Source of the DNA: CAZTTG01 sp964615935
GTDB taxonomy: Bacteria > Planctomycetota > UBA1135 > GCA-002686595
Direction of reading: 5' to 3'
DNA length: 64,000 bases
Assembly: GCA_964615935.1 (NCBI GenBank)
Contig: CAZTTG010000001.1
Location: 1-64,000, forward strand
Each line of letters opens with the position of its first letter. The stretch's first letter is position 1. Below are positions 1 through 7,984 of the stretch, piece after piece. Position numbers and translations under genes: made by a program. A model generated the notes under the pieces. It saw only the letters and a program-made list of their open reading frames with translations, ran no database searches and was not told the DNA's origin.

Positions 1-178
1 CGTCCTCGACCCAGACGTTGAGCCCGATGTCGTGTCCACCGGCCGGCATCGACTCCGAGGAGTCCCGGCTCTGCTGATCCCAGACGACGTTGTATGGCGA
101 GGGATCATGGGTCTGCACAGGACTGGTCAGGGCCGGAATGATCAGGAGGAGGCCGATGCAGGGGATCGCTGTTTGCAT
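1..178 (-). CDS. DUF5703-type secreted protein, 5' part only
   Basis: Only about the first 59 codons are in the window; the rest lies beyond the left edge. Reading the minus strand from the ATG at 178 gives a secretion signal (MQTAIPCIGLLLIIPALTSP) and then YNVVWDQQSRDSSESMPAGG and a following GLNVWVED stretch. That pattern matches the N-terminal DUF5703 domain found at the front of large secreted glycoside-hydrolase-like proteins of Planctomycetes and Bacteroidetes. It is transcribed away from the gene at 373, so the 194 bases between them should hold two divergent promoters, neither of which I could pick out. The family call rests on this short segment only. Confidence 0.7.
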   Translation of the reverse strand, partial: MQTAIPCIGLLLIIPALTSPVQTHDPSPYNVVWDQQSRDSSESMPAGGHDIGLNVWVED

Positions 179-372
179 GCCGCGAGGATACGGCTTCCAG
201 GGCCGCGGCATCCAGGCTGCCCCGGCCGGCATGTCGTGGGAGACGCACCGCGCGTGGCCAGCGTGAGGGCGAGGGGGCTGGTGGAGGTCGAGCTGTCCCT
301 CGGTCCGAGGAAGGCGCGAGTGCCGGGGCAGCGCAGCTGATACCCTGGCGAGCGAGCCGAGATGAACGGGGA

Positions 373-2247
373 ATGGCACGAATGAGTGAAACCGACGCCG
401 TGAATCGACGCGAGCTCCTGCAGCGGGCCGGAATCTTCGCCGGCGTGCTCGCCTCCAGTCTGTCGCGTGCGGATGAGCGGGCTTCGCCGGCTCTCTCCCG
501 CCCCGAGGAGGGCCTGCAGTGGAAGCGCCAGCAACCGTCCGGGCTCTTCACGTCGGTCGTCTGTGACGGGAAGGCCCTGGTCGCGTCCCCGACTCCGGGA
601 CTCCTCGACGGGCGGTGCCGCCTTGCAGGAGAGCCACTCGAGCGCGCCTCGCGACTGAGCGCCCATCGGTCGGTCGCGGAGCACGGACCGTTGCGGCTGG
701 AGCTACGGCACGCCCTCCTGCGGAGCGACCCGGGGGCGGGCGAGGACGTGCTCCAGGCGACGCTGACCGCACGCAACACGTCGAGCCGAGACGTGGACGT
801 CGAGGTCGCCTTCGCCACCTCCGTCCAGCCTCCCCCGGTCGACGGGGACCAGGCCGTGTACCTCCCGCTGGGCGCGGCCGGCCTCGCCGGCGACCGGCGG
901 TTCGAGGCCCTGGGCGTGCAGGAGTTCCGGAAGGACTGCCAGCAGCCGCTCGGTCGCGATGGCTTCGAATGCCACTACCTGGAACCCATGGCCAGCTACC
1001 CCGATGAGCGCCGGACCCGGGCGCTGTTGCTGGCCCCCGTGGTGGAGATCGGGCTCCCTCCCCAGGCCTGGCACGTCGCCCTGTTCACCCCTTCCGACCA
1101 ACCCCGGAAGTTCAGCTCGATGATCGCTGCCGGCGGACGCCGCCTGTGGGAGACCGGCAGGATGCTCACGGTGCCGGCGGGAGAGGAGGTCCACCAGCGC
1201 TGCTGGCTGATGGTCCACCGCGGAGACGCCTCGGTCGCCTGGAGGGCCTTCCACCGGTTCGCCCACGAGGAGGACCAGCCGCGCATCGACTGGGTGCACG
1301 GATTCAAGGTCCACTACTACGACTTCCTGTCCTCCGCGGCCGGGAAGAACGGCCACCGTGGGGACGGCTACGAGGCCGCGCTCCCGCTGTTCCGCGAGCT
1401 CCACGTAGGGCTGGCCACTCAGCACGGCTACTACCCGAGCCTGGGCGACTACATCCATCCCGATCGGAAGACCTGGTCCGCCATGCGGGGCGACCCGCAG
1501 GGACCGGCGGAGATGTCCCTGGCCAGGATCGCGGAGCGCATCCGCGCGACCCGGGCAGCGGGCGCCCGGGCCGCCATCTACATCCATCCGGTGCTGTTCG
1601 ACGAGGCCACGCCCTTCTTCGCGTCGATGCGGGACAGCGTGCTGGTGGATGAACAGGGGCAGATGGTTCCGTTTCCGTGGAAGGGCCCCGACACCGTGGG
1701 CACGAACTGGCGTGCATCGCTGGCCTCGCCGGAATGGCGCGAACACCTGCTGCAGCAGGTGGACTGGATCATGGACCTCCTCCGCCCGGACGCCATCGCC
1801 GTGGACGAGACCTTCGCCGGGATCGGCTACGATCACCATCCGCACCACGCCGGTCCGACGTCCCTCGCCGCGATCGACTGGCACCGACGGCTGAGGGCCA
1901 TCGTCCGTTCCCACGGACAGCAGAAGGCCGTCTTCAGCAGCGACTGCTCGAGGTCACCGTTCGCGCTGTGGTGCGACGGAGAGGTGGGAGACCACGCCTA
2001 TCCCAGCTCCCTGGGCAATCCGCTGTATCGCCAGGAGCCCGTGCGCTATCTGGCCGCGCTGGGCGCCAAGCCCTGGCGCCCCTGCGCCTGGGACTTCCGG
2101 CGCATGTGGAAGCACCAGATGGCCCTGGCCCGGCAGGTGGGCGCCGGGGTGGGAGTGTCCAACGGCTGGATCGAGTACTGCGGCCTGCACGGACTTCCCC
2201 GGGAAGAGAGGGCAGCGATGATCGCCGACATCGAATCGCTCGGGTGA
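373..2247 (+). CDS. Tat-exported TIM-barrel glycosidase-like protein
   Basis: The product has 624 residues. The N-terminus carries a twin-arginine-like signal (RRELLQRAGIFAGVLASSLS). Residues about 50-300 look like a beta-sandwich domain. Residues about 300-620 look like a glycosidase TIM barrel, with HGYYPSLGDYIHPD, then DAIAVDETFAG, where an Asp or Glu could be catalytic, and SSDCSRSP later. This layout resembles alpha-galactosidase-like proteins (GH36/GH97-like clans), but I do not recognise a named family and infer only carbohydrate hydrolysis outside the cytoplasm. ATG codons at 373 and 382 are both possible starts, with no convincing ribosome site for either. The divergent neighbour is another glycosidase-type protein. 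Confidence 0.6.
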   Translation: MARMSETDAVNRRELLQRAGIFAGVLASSLSRADERASPALSRPEEGLQWKRQQPSGLFTSVVCDGKALVASPTPGLLDGRCRLAGEPLERASRLSAHRSVAEHGPLRLELRHALLRSDPGAGEDVLQATLTARNTSSRDVDVEVAFATSVQPPPVDGDQAVYLPLGAAGLAGDRRFEALGVQEFRKDCQQPLGRDGFECHYLEPMASYPDERRTRALLLAPVVEIGLPPQAWHVALFTPSDQPRKFSSMIAAGGRRLWETGRMLTVPAGEEVHQRCWLMVHRGDASVAWRAFHRFAHEEDQPRIDWVHGFKVHYYDFLSSAAGKNGHRGDGYEAALPLFRELHVGLATQHGYYPSLGDYIHPDRKTWSAMRGDPQGPAEMSLARIAERIRATRAAGARAAIYIHPVLFDEATPFFASMRDSVLVDEQGQMVPFPWKGPDTVGTNWRASLASPEWREHLLQQVDWIMDLLRPDAIAVDETFAGIGYDHHPHHAGPTSLAAIDWHRRLRAIVRSHGQQKAVFSSDCSRSPFALWCDGEVGDHAYPSSLGNPLYRQEPVRYLAALGAKPWRPCAWDFRRMWKHQMALARQVGAGVGVSNGWIEYCGLHGLPREERAAMIADIESLG

Positions 2248-2326
2248 CCGCACGGGGTTCGCATTCGAGACATGGGCTGCCTGAGCCGAGGGCGCGAGGG
2301 AGACTCGGCTCGAGCGCTCCTCCGGC

Positions 2327-2788
2327 CTACTGGCCGGGCGGCAGATCGTAGGTGCCCGAGTGCTGGGCGATCAGCCGCCCCTGGCGCACGAGCTGGTCCC
2401 AGACGGCCCGGGGATATCGCGACGGCGGCTTGATGCCCACGATGCCGGAGGAGCGGCCGCTGGTCATCGCGCCGTGGCCGAGCCTCGATTCGTCGACCAG
2501 GCGGGTCACCTTCAAGCTCTTGCGGTAGGCCTTCATCGCCCTCTTGAGGACCCCGCGATCGCTCTCCGGCAGGGTTCGAGCGTCGGTGTGCCACGCCTCG
2601 GCCAGCTCCATCAGCTTCTCCGCGTCCTCGGCCTCGATGGCCCCGGCGAGCTCGGGGTCCTCGTCGCCAGCCGCGGCGCGCGCCGCCTTCACCTCGGCCC
2701 ATGCGCCGCGATCGTCCGGGTCCGAGACCAGCCGCGAGGCCGCGACCGCGACGACCGTGCTGAGCAATTCCGTTTTGGGATCGAACAT
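2327..2788 (-). CDS. hypothetical cytoplasmic protein
   Basis: This 153-residue protein has no signal peptide or membrane segment. It is rich in Ala, Glu and Lys and looks mostly helical through residue about 110. The C-terminal part (SSGIVGIKPPSRYPRAVWDQ) looks like a short conserved tail. I do not recognise the family. It lies 42 bases downstream of the M56-like gene on the same strand and could be the last gene of the blaI operon. The coding call rests on an ATG start, a full-length frame and protein-like composition. Confidence 0.6.
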   Translation of the reverse strand: MFDPKTELLSTVVAVAASRLVSDPDDRGAWAEVKAARAAAGDEDPELAGAIEAEDAEKLMELAEAWHTDARTLPESDRGVLKRAMKAYRKSLKVTRLVDESRLGHGAMTSGRSSGIVGIKPPSRYPRAVWDQLVRQGRLIAQHSGTYDLPPGQ

Positions 2789-2830
2789 CGCCGCAGTGTA
2801 GCGGATCGCGCGGCTCCACGTACCCCGGCG

Positions 2831-4729
2831 CTACTGCCTCGCGTGCAGCAGCGCCAGCGTGACCACCGCGGTGGCGTGAACCGCGCTCCCCTCCGAGCTC
2901 CAGGCGTCGATCGCCGGCCAGGAACCGTTATCGCTCTGGCGCGGCAGGGTGGCCTCCAGGAGGGCCGCCCGCCAGTGGTCCCACTGGTAGCCGCCGAGCG
3001 CCTTCATCGCCTCGGTCCCGAAGAGCCAGTGGTAGTAGTCGATGGTGCCGCGGTCCGGACTCCACTGCGGCGCCGTCCCGGTCACCAGCAGCGCGCCCTG
3101 CTGGATGGCATTCGACTTTGCGGGCTCCTCCCCCCACCGCATCCGCGCGGTGATCGCCATCGCGGTGAGCATCTCGGAGTACTCGACCGGGAAGAGCTCG
3201 GCCTTGGTCGCCAGGCGGGAGATGGGCGAGCCCTTTCGGTCGTAGCCGGTGCGGCCGGTCTTCGGATCGGTCATCTCGTCGATCCAGGAGAGTCTCCCCT
3301 CGCGGACCGGCTCGAGCTCGATTCCGGCATCGCGTGCCTCGGCGAGGGCCAGCAGCATCAGGCTGGTGACGAAGGAGTCGTTGTCGCCGTTGGGAATCAC
3401 CGAGTAGCGCCAGGCAGCGTACCGGTTGCGGGAGCTCTCGATCAGGCGGACCGCCTTCTCGGCGACGGGCCTCCACGTCTCCTCGGGCAACTCCCGGCGC
3501 ACGCGCATCCACGCGACGGTCGCGAGGGCGTGGCTCGGCATGACCAGCGGGCCGCACGGGGCGCCGAAGGCACCGGTCGACGGGTCCTGCACCGAGGCCA
3601 GCCACGACAGCGCTCCGGCGACCATCTCCGGCGCGGGCTCGTGCCCTTCGATGTACACCGCCTCGTACAGGTTCAGCAGCACCAGGGCTGTGACTCCGAC
3701 GCGGTCAAACTCTCCGCTGGAGGGAGCGCTCGAGTCGGGGCCGGCGTACCAGCCGCCGTCCTCCGCCTGCGCGGCGCCGAGGAAGGCGAGCCCCCGCCTG
3801 ATCGCCTCGAGCAGGCCCGCCTCGTCCTCGGCGGGATCGACCGGCCCGCGATGGTCGAGGATCTCGACGATCTCCTCCTGCTCCTCCCCCAGCGGCGGGG
3901 CCGGGATCCGGACGTCGACGAGCACGCCGGCGAGGCCCAGCGAGCCGGCGGCGGTCGCCAGCAGGAGCGGAAGCGCGGCGAGGGTAACGCCGGCGCGAAC
4001 GGCGCGTTGGGGATCGAGGATGCGCATGATCCGTCTCTCGAGGATGGCCTTGGGGGCGTGGAAGGTCTGCAGTGCGAGATGGGATCGGGGACCGCCCCGC
4101 GCGGCCAGCTCAGCGACCCGGAGGAGCGCCTCCGCGCAGCGCCGTCGGGGGACGTCGGCCCCCCGGGCGAGGGCGGCTTCGTCGCAGGCGCACTCCCGCA
4201 GCTCCTCCACGAGCCGGTTCGCGATCCAGGCGACCGGCTGGAAGAACCACAGGATCTGAACGGCGACGAAGCGCGCCAGCAGGGCGAGGGCCGTCAGTGC
4301 CCAGGCGATGAAGACCCAGGCGATCGGAGTGGGTCGCGCGTCTGCCCGCGCGGGAGCTCCGCCCGTCGCGCCGGGAGCCACCGACCTGGAAGGTAGGGCC
4401 GCCGGCCCCGCTGGATCGATGACGACCCGCTCGGGTGCCGAGCCTCGCGACTCACCCATCACCCGTGGGGCGATCTCCGCCAGCGGAGCGACGCGCAGGG
4501 CGCTCTCACCGAGATCGGGGATCAGTGCGCCGAGGATCCCGGTGGGCAGCACCAGCGGCACGAGCGGAAGCAGGAAGAGCCAGTGGCCGACGTGGGCGGA
4601 GACCCGCTTGCGCACCGCGAGCCAGATGATGGCGACTGCGACCAGCACCGCCAGCGAGCCGAAGGACGCCTGCCAGGCCAACTCCGCCCAGGAGAGCGCG
4701 GATCGGTTCCAGCTCTCGACGCCGATCAC
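2831..4729 (-). CDS. degenerate M56/BlaR1-like membrane protein fused to prenyltransferase-like repeats
   Basis: The product has 632 residues. Residues 1-230 follow the BlaR1/MecR1 M56 layout: a first helix near 25-42, a second near 50-72, a third within WALTALALLARFVAVQ, and the post-catalytic block VEELRECACDEAALARG. The roughly 100 residues that normally hold the zinc motif HExxH are absent: the text passes straight from helix three to WFFQPVAWIANRLVEELREC. A further helix lies near 260-285. Residues about 300-630 have the composition of a squalene-cyclase/prenyltransferase alpha-barrel (GLAFLGAAQAEDGGWYAG, ALSWLASVQDPSTGAFG). The start ATG overlaps the stop of the BlaI-type repressor by 4 bases, so they are co-translated. 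It may sense something but cannot be a normal protease. Confidence 0.8.
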   Translation of the reverse strand: MIGVESWNRSALSWAELAWQASFGSLAVLVAVAIIWLAVRKRVSAHVGHWLFLLPLVPLVLPTGILGALIPDLGESALRVAPLAEIAPRVMGESRGSAPERVVIDPAGPAALPSRSVAPGATGGAPARADARPTPIAWVFIAWALTALALLARFVAVQILWFFQPVAWIANRLVEELRECACDEAALARGADVPRRRCAEALLRVAELAARGGPRSHLALQTFHAPKAILERRIMRILDPQRAVRAGVTLAALPLLLATAAGSLGLAGVLVDVRIPAPPLGEEQEEIVEILDHRGPVDPAEDEAGLLEAIRRGLAFLGAAQAEDGGWYAGPDSSAPSSGEFDRVGVTALVLLNLYEAVYIEGHEPAPEMVAGALSWLASVQDPSTGAFGAPCGPLVMPSHALATVAWMRVRRELPEETWRPVAEKAVRLIESSRNRYAAWRYSVIPNGDNDSFVTSLMLLALAEARDAGIELEPVREGRLSWIDEMTDPKTGRTGYDRKGSPISRLATKAELFPVEYSEMLTAMAITARMRWGEEPAKSNAIQQGALLVTGTAPQWSPDRGTIDYYHWLFGTEAMKALGGYQWDHWRAALLEATLPRQSDNGSWPAIDAWSSEGSAVHATAVVTLALLHARQ

Positions 4730-5118
4730 GACTCCACCTCGCCGTCCTTCTGGTCGAGCAGTGAGCGCAGCTCCTCGAGGTCCTCCCGCGACAGCCGGCT
4801 GCGCTTCACAAGGTGTGCGAGCAGCGGCCCCACGGTCGCATCGCTGGCGTGCTCGAGCAGGGCGTCCCCGGCCCGCCGCAGCGCGCGCACCGGCGACGAG
4901 GCCTTCGAGTAGAGGAAGCTGTTGCCGACGCGCCGGGTGCGCAGGAATCCCTTCTCGACGAGCCTCCGCAGCAGCGTCTTGACGGTGCTGGTCGACCAGC
5001 CGAACGCCTCGGAGGCCTCGGCGACGACGTCACAGGCGGGGCAGGGCTCCCGATCCCAGACGATCTTCAGGACCTTCCACTCGGCGGGAGTGGGCTCTTC
5101 GGTCTCTTTGGGGGTCAT
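4726..5118 (-). CDS. blaI: BlaI/MecI-family transcriptional repressor
   Basis: This 130-residue winged-helix protein matches the BlaI/MecI/CopY family. It starts with the family's opening TPAEWKVLKIVWD, followed by the recognition-helix region WSTSTVKTLLRRLVEKGFL and the wing (RTRRVGNSFLYS). The C-terminal dimerisation helices contain LSREDLEELRSLLDQ. BlaI proteins repress their own operon and are normally removed by proteolysis triggered by the partner M56 sensor. Here the partner has lost its catalytic segment, so induction must work differently if at all. A palindrome typical of BlaI operators lies 23 bases upstream of the start codon. Confidence 0.88.
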   Translation of the reverse strand: MTPKETEEPTPAEWKVLKIVWDREPCPACDVVAEASEAFGWSTSTVKTLLRRLVEKGFLRTRRVGNSFLYSKASSPVRALRRAGDALLEHASDATVGPLLAHLVKRSRLSREDLEELRSLLDQKDGEVES

Positions 5119-5483
5119 CGGCTCTCCTGCTTCGCGCTTCGTCTACACATGTAGACGTTCGGCGATGCGGGTAAACGGTTCTTCTCCGGGAGAGTTCACC
5201 GCCCGAGCCGGGATCCGGTCCGGAATCGCGCAAGCCGTTGCGTGGCGCGGACTTGGGCCGAGCGCCCCCGTGAGGGGTACCGCGGTGCCTGCCGGGCGCC
5301 CCGGCGAGAGTCCACCGCGGGGCCGGGGGGGGCGCCCCCGGCATTCCCGCCGAGCTCCTTCGCCCGGCCGCTTCCCTGCGTCCGGCCGCCGGATCGGGAA
5401 ACGGCCCGCCATGGTGCGCGCGCGGCGCCCATCCCTATCATGCGGCTCGGCCGCACCCGAAGCCGCGGCCCGCTCGCCCCGGA
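5119..5483. other. divergent intergenic region between blaI and the GT4 pair
   Basis: These 365 bases hold the BlaI operator near the repressor. The remainder is extremely GC-rich with G and C runs (for example around 5325-5340). I see no convincing small gene. A promoter for the glycosyltransferase pair should be here, but I could not identify one. Confidence 0.5.
5141..5156. promoter_or_regulatory. BlaI-type operator palindrome
   Basis: GTCTACACATGTAGAC is an inverted repeat with perfect 6-base arms. It contains the TACA/TGTA core of known BlaI/MecI operators and lies 23-38 bases upstream of the repressor start. On the minus strand a weak -35-like TTTACC (5175-5170) precedes it, so the -10 region would fall inside the palindrome. 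Autorepression is inferred. Confidence 0.7.
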
Positions 5484-6662
5484 ATGCTCGACCCGGACTC
5501 ACAGGATCGGCGCACCGCGCCCCGGCGTGACGCCCTGCGCGTCCTCCTCCTCGATTCGATCCGCGAGTGGGGCGGCGGAGAGAAGTGGTGCGTGGAGACC
5601 GCCCGCTGGCTCTCGATGCGCGGGCACCGGATCGCGCTCGGCTGCGCGCGGGGATCGGCCCTGGAGGAGCGCGCGCACCTCGAGGGCCTGCCGACCTTCT
5701 CGGCTCCGCTGGCGGGCCCGGCGGGCCTGACCGCCGCGATCCGGCTGAGCGCCTTCCTGCGGCGCGAGGGCATCCGGGCGGTGGTGGCCAACGTCGGTCG
5801 CGACCTGCGCATCGGCGCCCTCGCCTGCGGGCTCGCGGGCGCGCGCCTGGTGCAGCGGCGGGGGCTGGCGCGCTCGCTCAAGCGCGATCCCCTCTCCCGC
5901 TGGCTCTACCGGCGCGCCGTGCGCCGGGTGGTGGCCAACTGCGAGGCCATCCGCAGCCGCATGCTCCAGGGGGCGGACTTCGTCGATCCCGCGCGCTTCG
6001 TCGTGATCCCCAACGCGATCGAGGTCGGACCGCCGCCCGAGGCCGGGCGCGACGCGCGGCTGCGCGCCGAGCTCTCGATCGATCCCGATGCCCCCCTGGT
6101 GGGCGCCGTCGGACGGCTGGCGAGGATGAAGGGCCACGAGCACCTGCTGGCCGCCTGGCCGGCGGTGCGCGCCCGGGTGCCGGGGGCGGTCCTGCTCGTG
6201 GCGGGCGAGGGGAGCGAGGGGGAGGGCCTGCGCCGCCTGGCGGGCCAGCTCGAGCTGGGCGAATCCGCGCGCTTCCTGGGGTTTCGAGCCGACGCCGCAG
6301 CGCTGATCTCGGCCATCGATGTGCTGGCGATCCCCTCGGTACGCGACGAGGGCTGCAACAACGCGCTGCTGGAGGCCATGGCCCGGGGCCGGCCCGCGGT
6401 GGTCAGCGACTGCGAGGGGCTCCCCGAGGTCGCGGTGGACGGGAGCACGGCCACCGTGGTCCCCAGGGCGGATCCGGAGGCCCTGGCCGGGGCCCTGGCC
6501 GGGCTCCTCGAGTCCCCCGCCGAGCGGAAGCGCATGGGCGAGGCCGCGCGCCGGCGAGCCATCGAGCGCTACTCGGTCGAGGCGGTGCTCCCGCGCTGGG
6601 AGGAGCTCCTGGCCGCGGTGATCGCGGACGCGCCACCCGCCGCGCAGGAGGGCCCCCGATGA
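5484..6662 (+). CDS. GT4-family glycosyltransferase
   Basis: This 392-residue protein has a two-Rossmann GT-B fold. The N-terminal acceptor domain begins after about 15 variable residues (LRVLLLDSIREWGGGEKWC, with the glycine-rich first loop). The C-terminal donor domain carries VGAVGRLARMKGHEHLL, ARFLGFRADA and the EX7E-type motif in DEGCNNALLEAMARG, which contacts the nucleotide sugar. It should transfer a sugar to a cell-surface lipid or polysaccharide on the cytoplasmic side; the specific sugar cannot be told. Its TGA overlaps the ATG of the next glycosyltransferase by 4 bases, so the two form a coupled pair. Confidence 0.85.
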   Translation: MLDPDSQDRRTAPRRDALRVLLLDSIREWGGGEKWCVETARWLSMRGHRIALGCARGSALEERAHLEGLPTFSAPLAGPAGLTAAIRLSAFLRREGIRAVVANVGRDLRIGALACGLAGARLVQRRGLARSLKRDPLSRWLYRRAVRRVVANCEAIRSRMLQGADFVDPARFVVIPNAIEVGPPPEAGRDARLRAELSIDPDAPLVGAVGRLARMKGHEHLLAAWPAVRARVPGAVLLVAGEGSEGEGLRRLAGQLELGESARFLGFRADAAALISAIDVLAIPSVRDEGCNNALLEAMARGRPAVVSDCEGLPEVAVDGSTATVVPRADPEALAGALAGLLESPAERKRMGEAARRRAIERYSVEAVLPRWEELLAAVIADAPPAAQEGPR

Positions 6663-7810
6663 GGATCGCGCTCACCCACATGCGCCACAAGAAGACGGGC
6701 GGCACCGAGCGCTACCTCGACCTGGTCGCCGCCCACCTCGCCGAGGCCGGCCACGAGGTGACCATCGTGTGCCGCAGCCGCGAGGAGTCTCCCCACCCCG
6801 CCGTGCGCTTCGAGATGCTGCGCACCCCGGCCATCGGCGCGACCTGGCGCATGTGGGCCTTCGCGCGCGCGGTGGAGCGGCACGTGGCCGAGGCCGACCG
6901 CTACGACCTCGTCTTCGGCCTGGGGCTGACCTGGACCCAGGACGTCCTGCGGCTGGGCGGCGGCTCGCGCCGCACCTACATGGAGCTGGCCCATCGTGCG
7001 ACGGGCACTCCCCTCGAGCGCCTGCTGGGCTGGGCATGGCTCAAGCAACGGGTGAAGGCTGCCATCGAACGGCACGCGCTGGCTCCGGGCGCCTACCGCA
7101 AGATCATCTGCAACTCGCGGATGGTGCGGGACGACATCGTGCGCCGTTATGGAATCGATCCCGCGGACGTCGTCGTGATCCACAACGGCGCCGACCTGGA
7201 GCGCTTTCACCCGCGGCATCGGACGGGCGCGGGCGCCAGGCTTCGGCGTGAGCTCGGCTGGGGCGACGATGAGCGGGTCGTGCTCTTCCTCGGCACGGGC
7301 TACGGGCGCAAGGGCCTGGCCCCCCTGATCGAAGGTTTCGCCGAGCTTCGCCGCCGCCGGGAGGCCGCTCGCCTCCTGGTGGTCGGCTACGACTCGGACC
7401 GCCCTCGCTACGAGAAGCTGGCGCGCAGGCTCGGCCTCGAGGAGGCGGCTCGCTTCCTGGGGGGGAGGCGCGACGCCGAGGTCTGCTACGGCGCGGCCGA
7501 CCTCTATGCGCTGCCGACCCTGTACGACCCCTTCGCCAACACCACCGTCGAGGCCCTGGCCAGCGGCCTGCCGGTGATCACCACCCGCGCCAACGGCGGC
7601 GCCGAGCTGATCGAGCACCGCGTGCAGGGCTCGATCCTGGAGGCGGCCGATCCGCGCCCGATCGCGGCCGAGCTGGAGCACTGGACCGGGGAGGGGGTGC
7701 TCGAGGCCGCCCGCGCCCGAGCGCGGGAGCTGGCGGAGCGCTTCGGCGCCGAGCGCATGGTGCGTGCCACCGCCGAGGTCCTCGAGGCCTGCGCCCGGGC
7801 CGGTCCTTGA
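6659..7810 (+). CDS. GT4-family glycosyltransferase, second of pair
   Basis: This 383-residue GT-B enzyme starts at the ATG that overlaps the upstream stop (ATGA). The open frame extends further 5' but only as an out-of-frame reading of the previous gene. Family marks are MRIALTHMRHKKTGGTERYL at the start, IVCNSRMV-like text near 150 (IICNSRMVRDDIVRRYG), VVIHNGADLERFHP, FLGTGYGRKGL and the donor motif DPFANTTVEALASG. It resembles lipopolysaccharide-core glucosyltransferases of the RfaG/WaaG type, so assembly of an outer-membrane glycolipid is a reasonable inference. A hairpin 18 bases after the stop may end the transcript. Confidence 0.85.
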   Translation: MRIALTHMRHKKTGGTERYLDLVAAHLAEAGHEVTIVCRSREESPHPAVRFEMLRTPAIGATWRMWAFARAVERHVAEADRYDLVFGLGLTWTQDVLRLGGGSRRTYMELAHRATGTPLERLLGWAWLKQRVKAAIERHALAPGAYRKIICNSRMVRDDIVRRYGIDPADVVVIHNGADLERFHPRHRTGAGARLRRELGWGDDERVVLFLGTGYGRKGLAPLIEGFAELRRRREAARLLVVGYDSDRPRYEKLARRLGLEEAARFLGGRRDAEVCYGAADLYALPTLYDPFANTTVEALASGLPVITTRANGGAELIEHRVQGSILEAADPRPIAAELEHWTGEGVLEAARARARELAERFGAERMVRATAEVLEACARAGP

Positions 7811-7827
7811 GGCCACCTCGCACCGCG

Positions 7828-7848
7828 CCGCAGGGCCAGGCCTTGCGG
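7828..7848 (+). terminator. possible terminator hairpin after the GT4 pair
   Basis: A 9-base stem with one G-U pair (CCGCAGGGC / GCCTTGCGG) and a CAG loop lies 18 bases after the stop codon, between convergent genes. No T tract follows, so this is only a possible terminator. Confidence 0.4.
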
Positions 7849-7984
7849 GCGAGCAGGAGACGGACGCGTCCTGGGACGGAGAGGACCCACCGGTGCACGG
7901 GCACTTCGGGCGGGATGTCGTCGACCCGATGTGCAGCAGCCTGGGCCGTGGCCGCCCCTTCGTGGCGCGCGAGCCTCTCCGGGC

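Noticed and set aside
2360..4396. Open frame of 678 codons on the plus strand across the M56-like gene
   Set aside because: The protein text is Arg/Gly/Pro-rich without domains; the minus strand has BlaI/M56 motifs and 4-base coupling.
5567..6658. 5' extension of the second glycosyltransferase frame into the first gene
   Set aside because: This part is the out-of-frame reading of the first glycosyltransferase. The real start is the ATG overlapping its stop.
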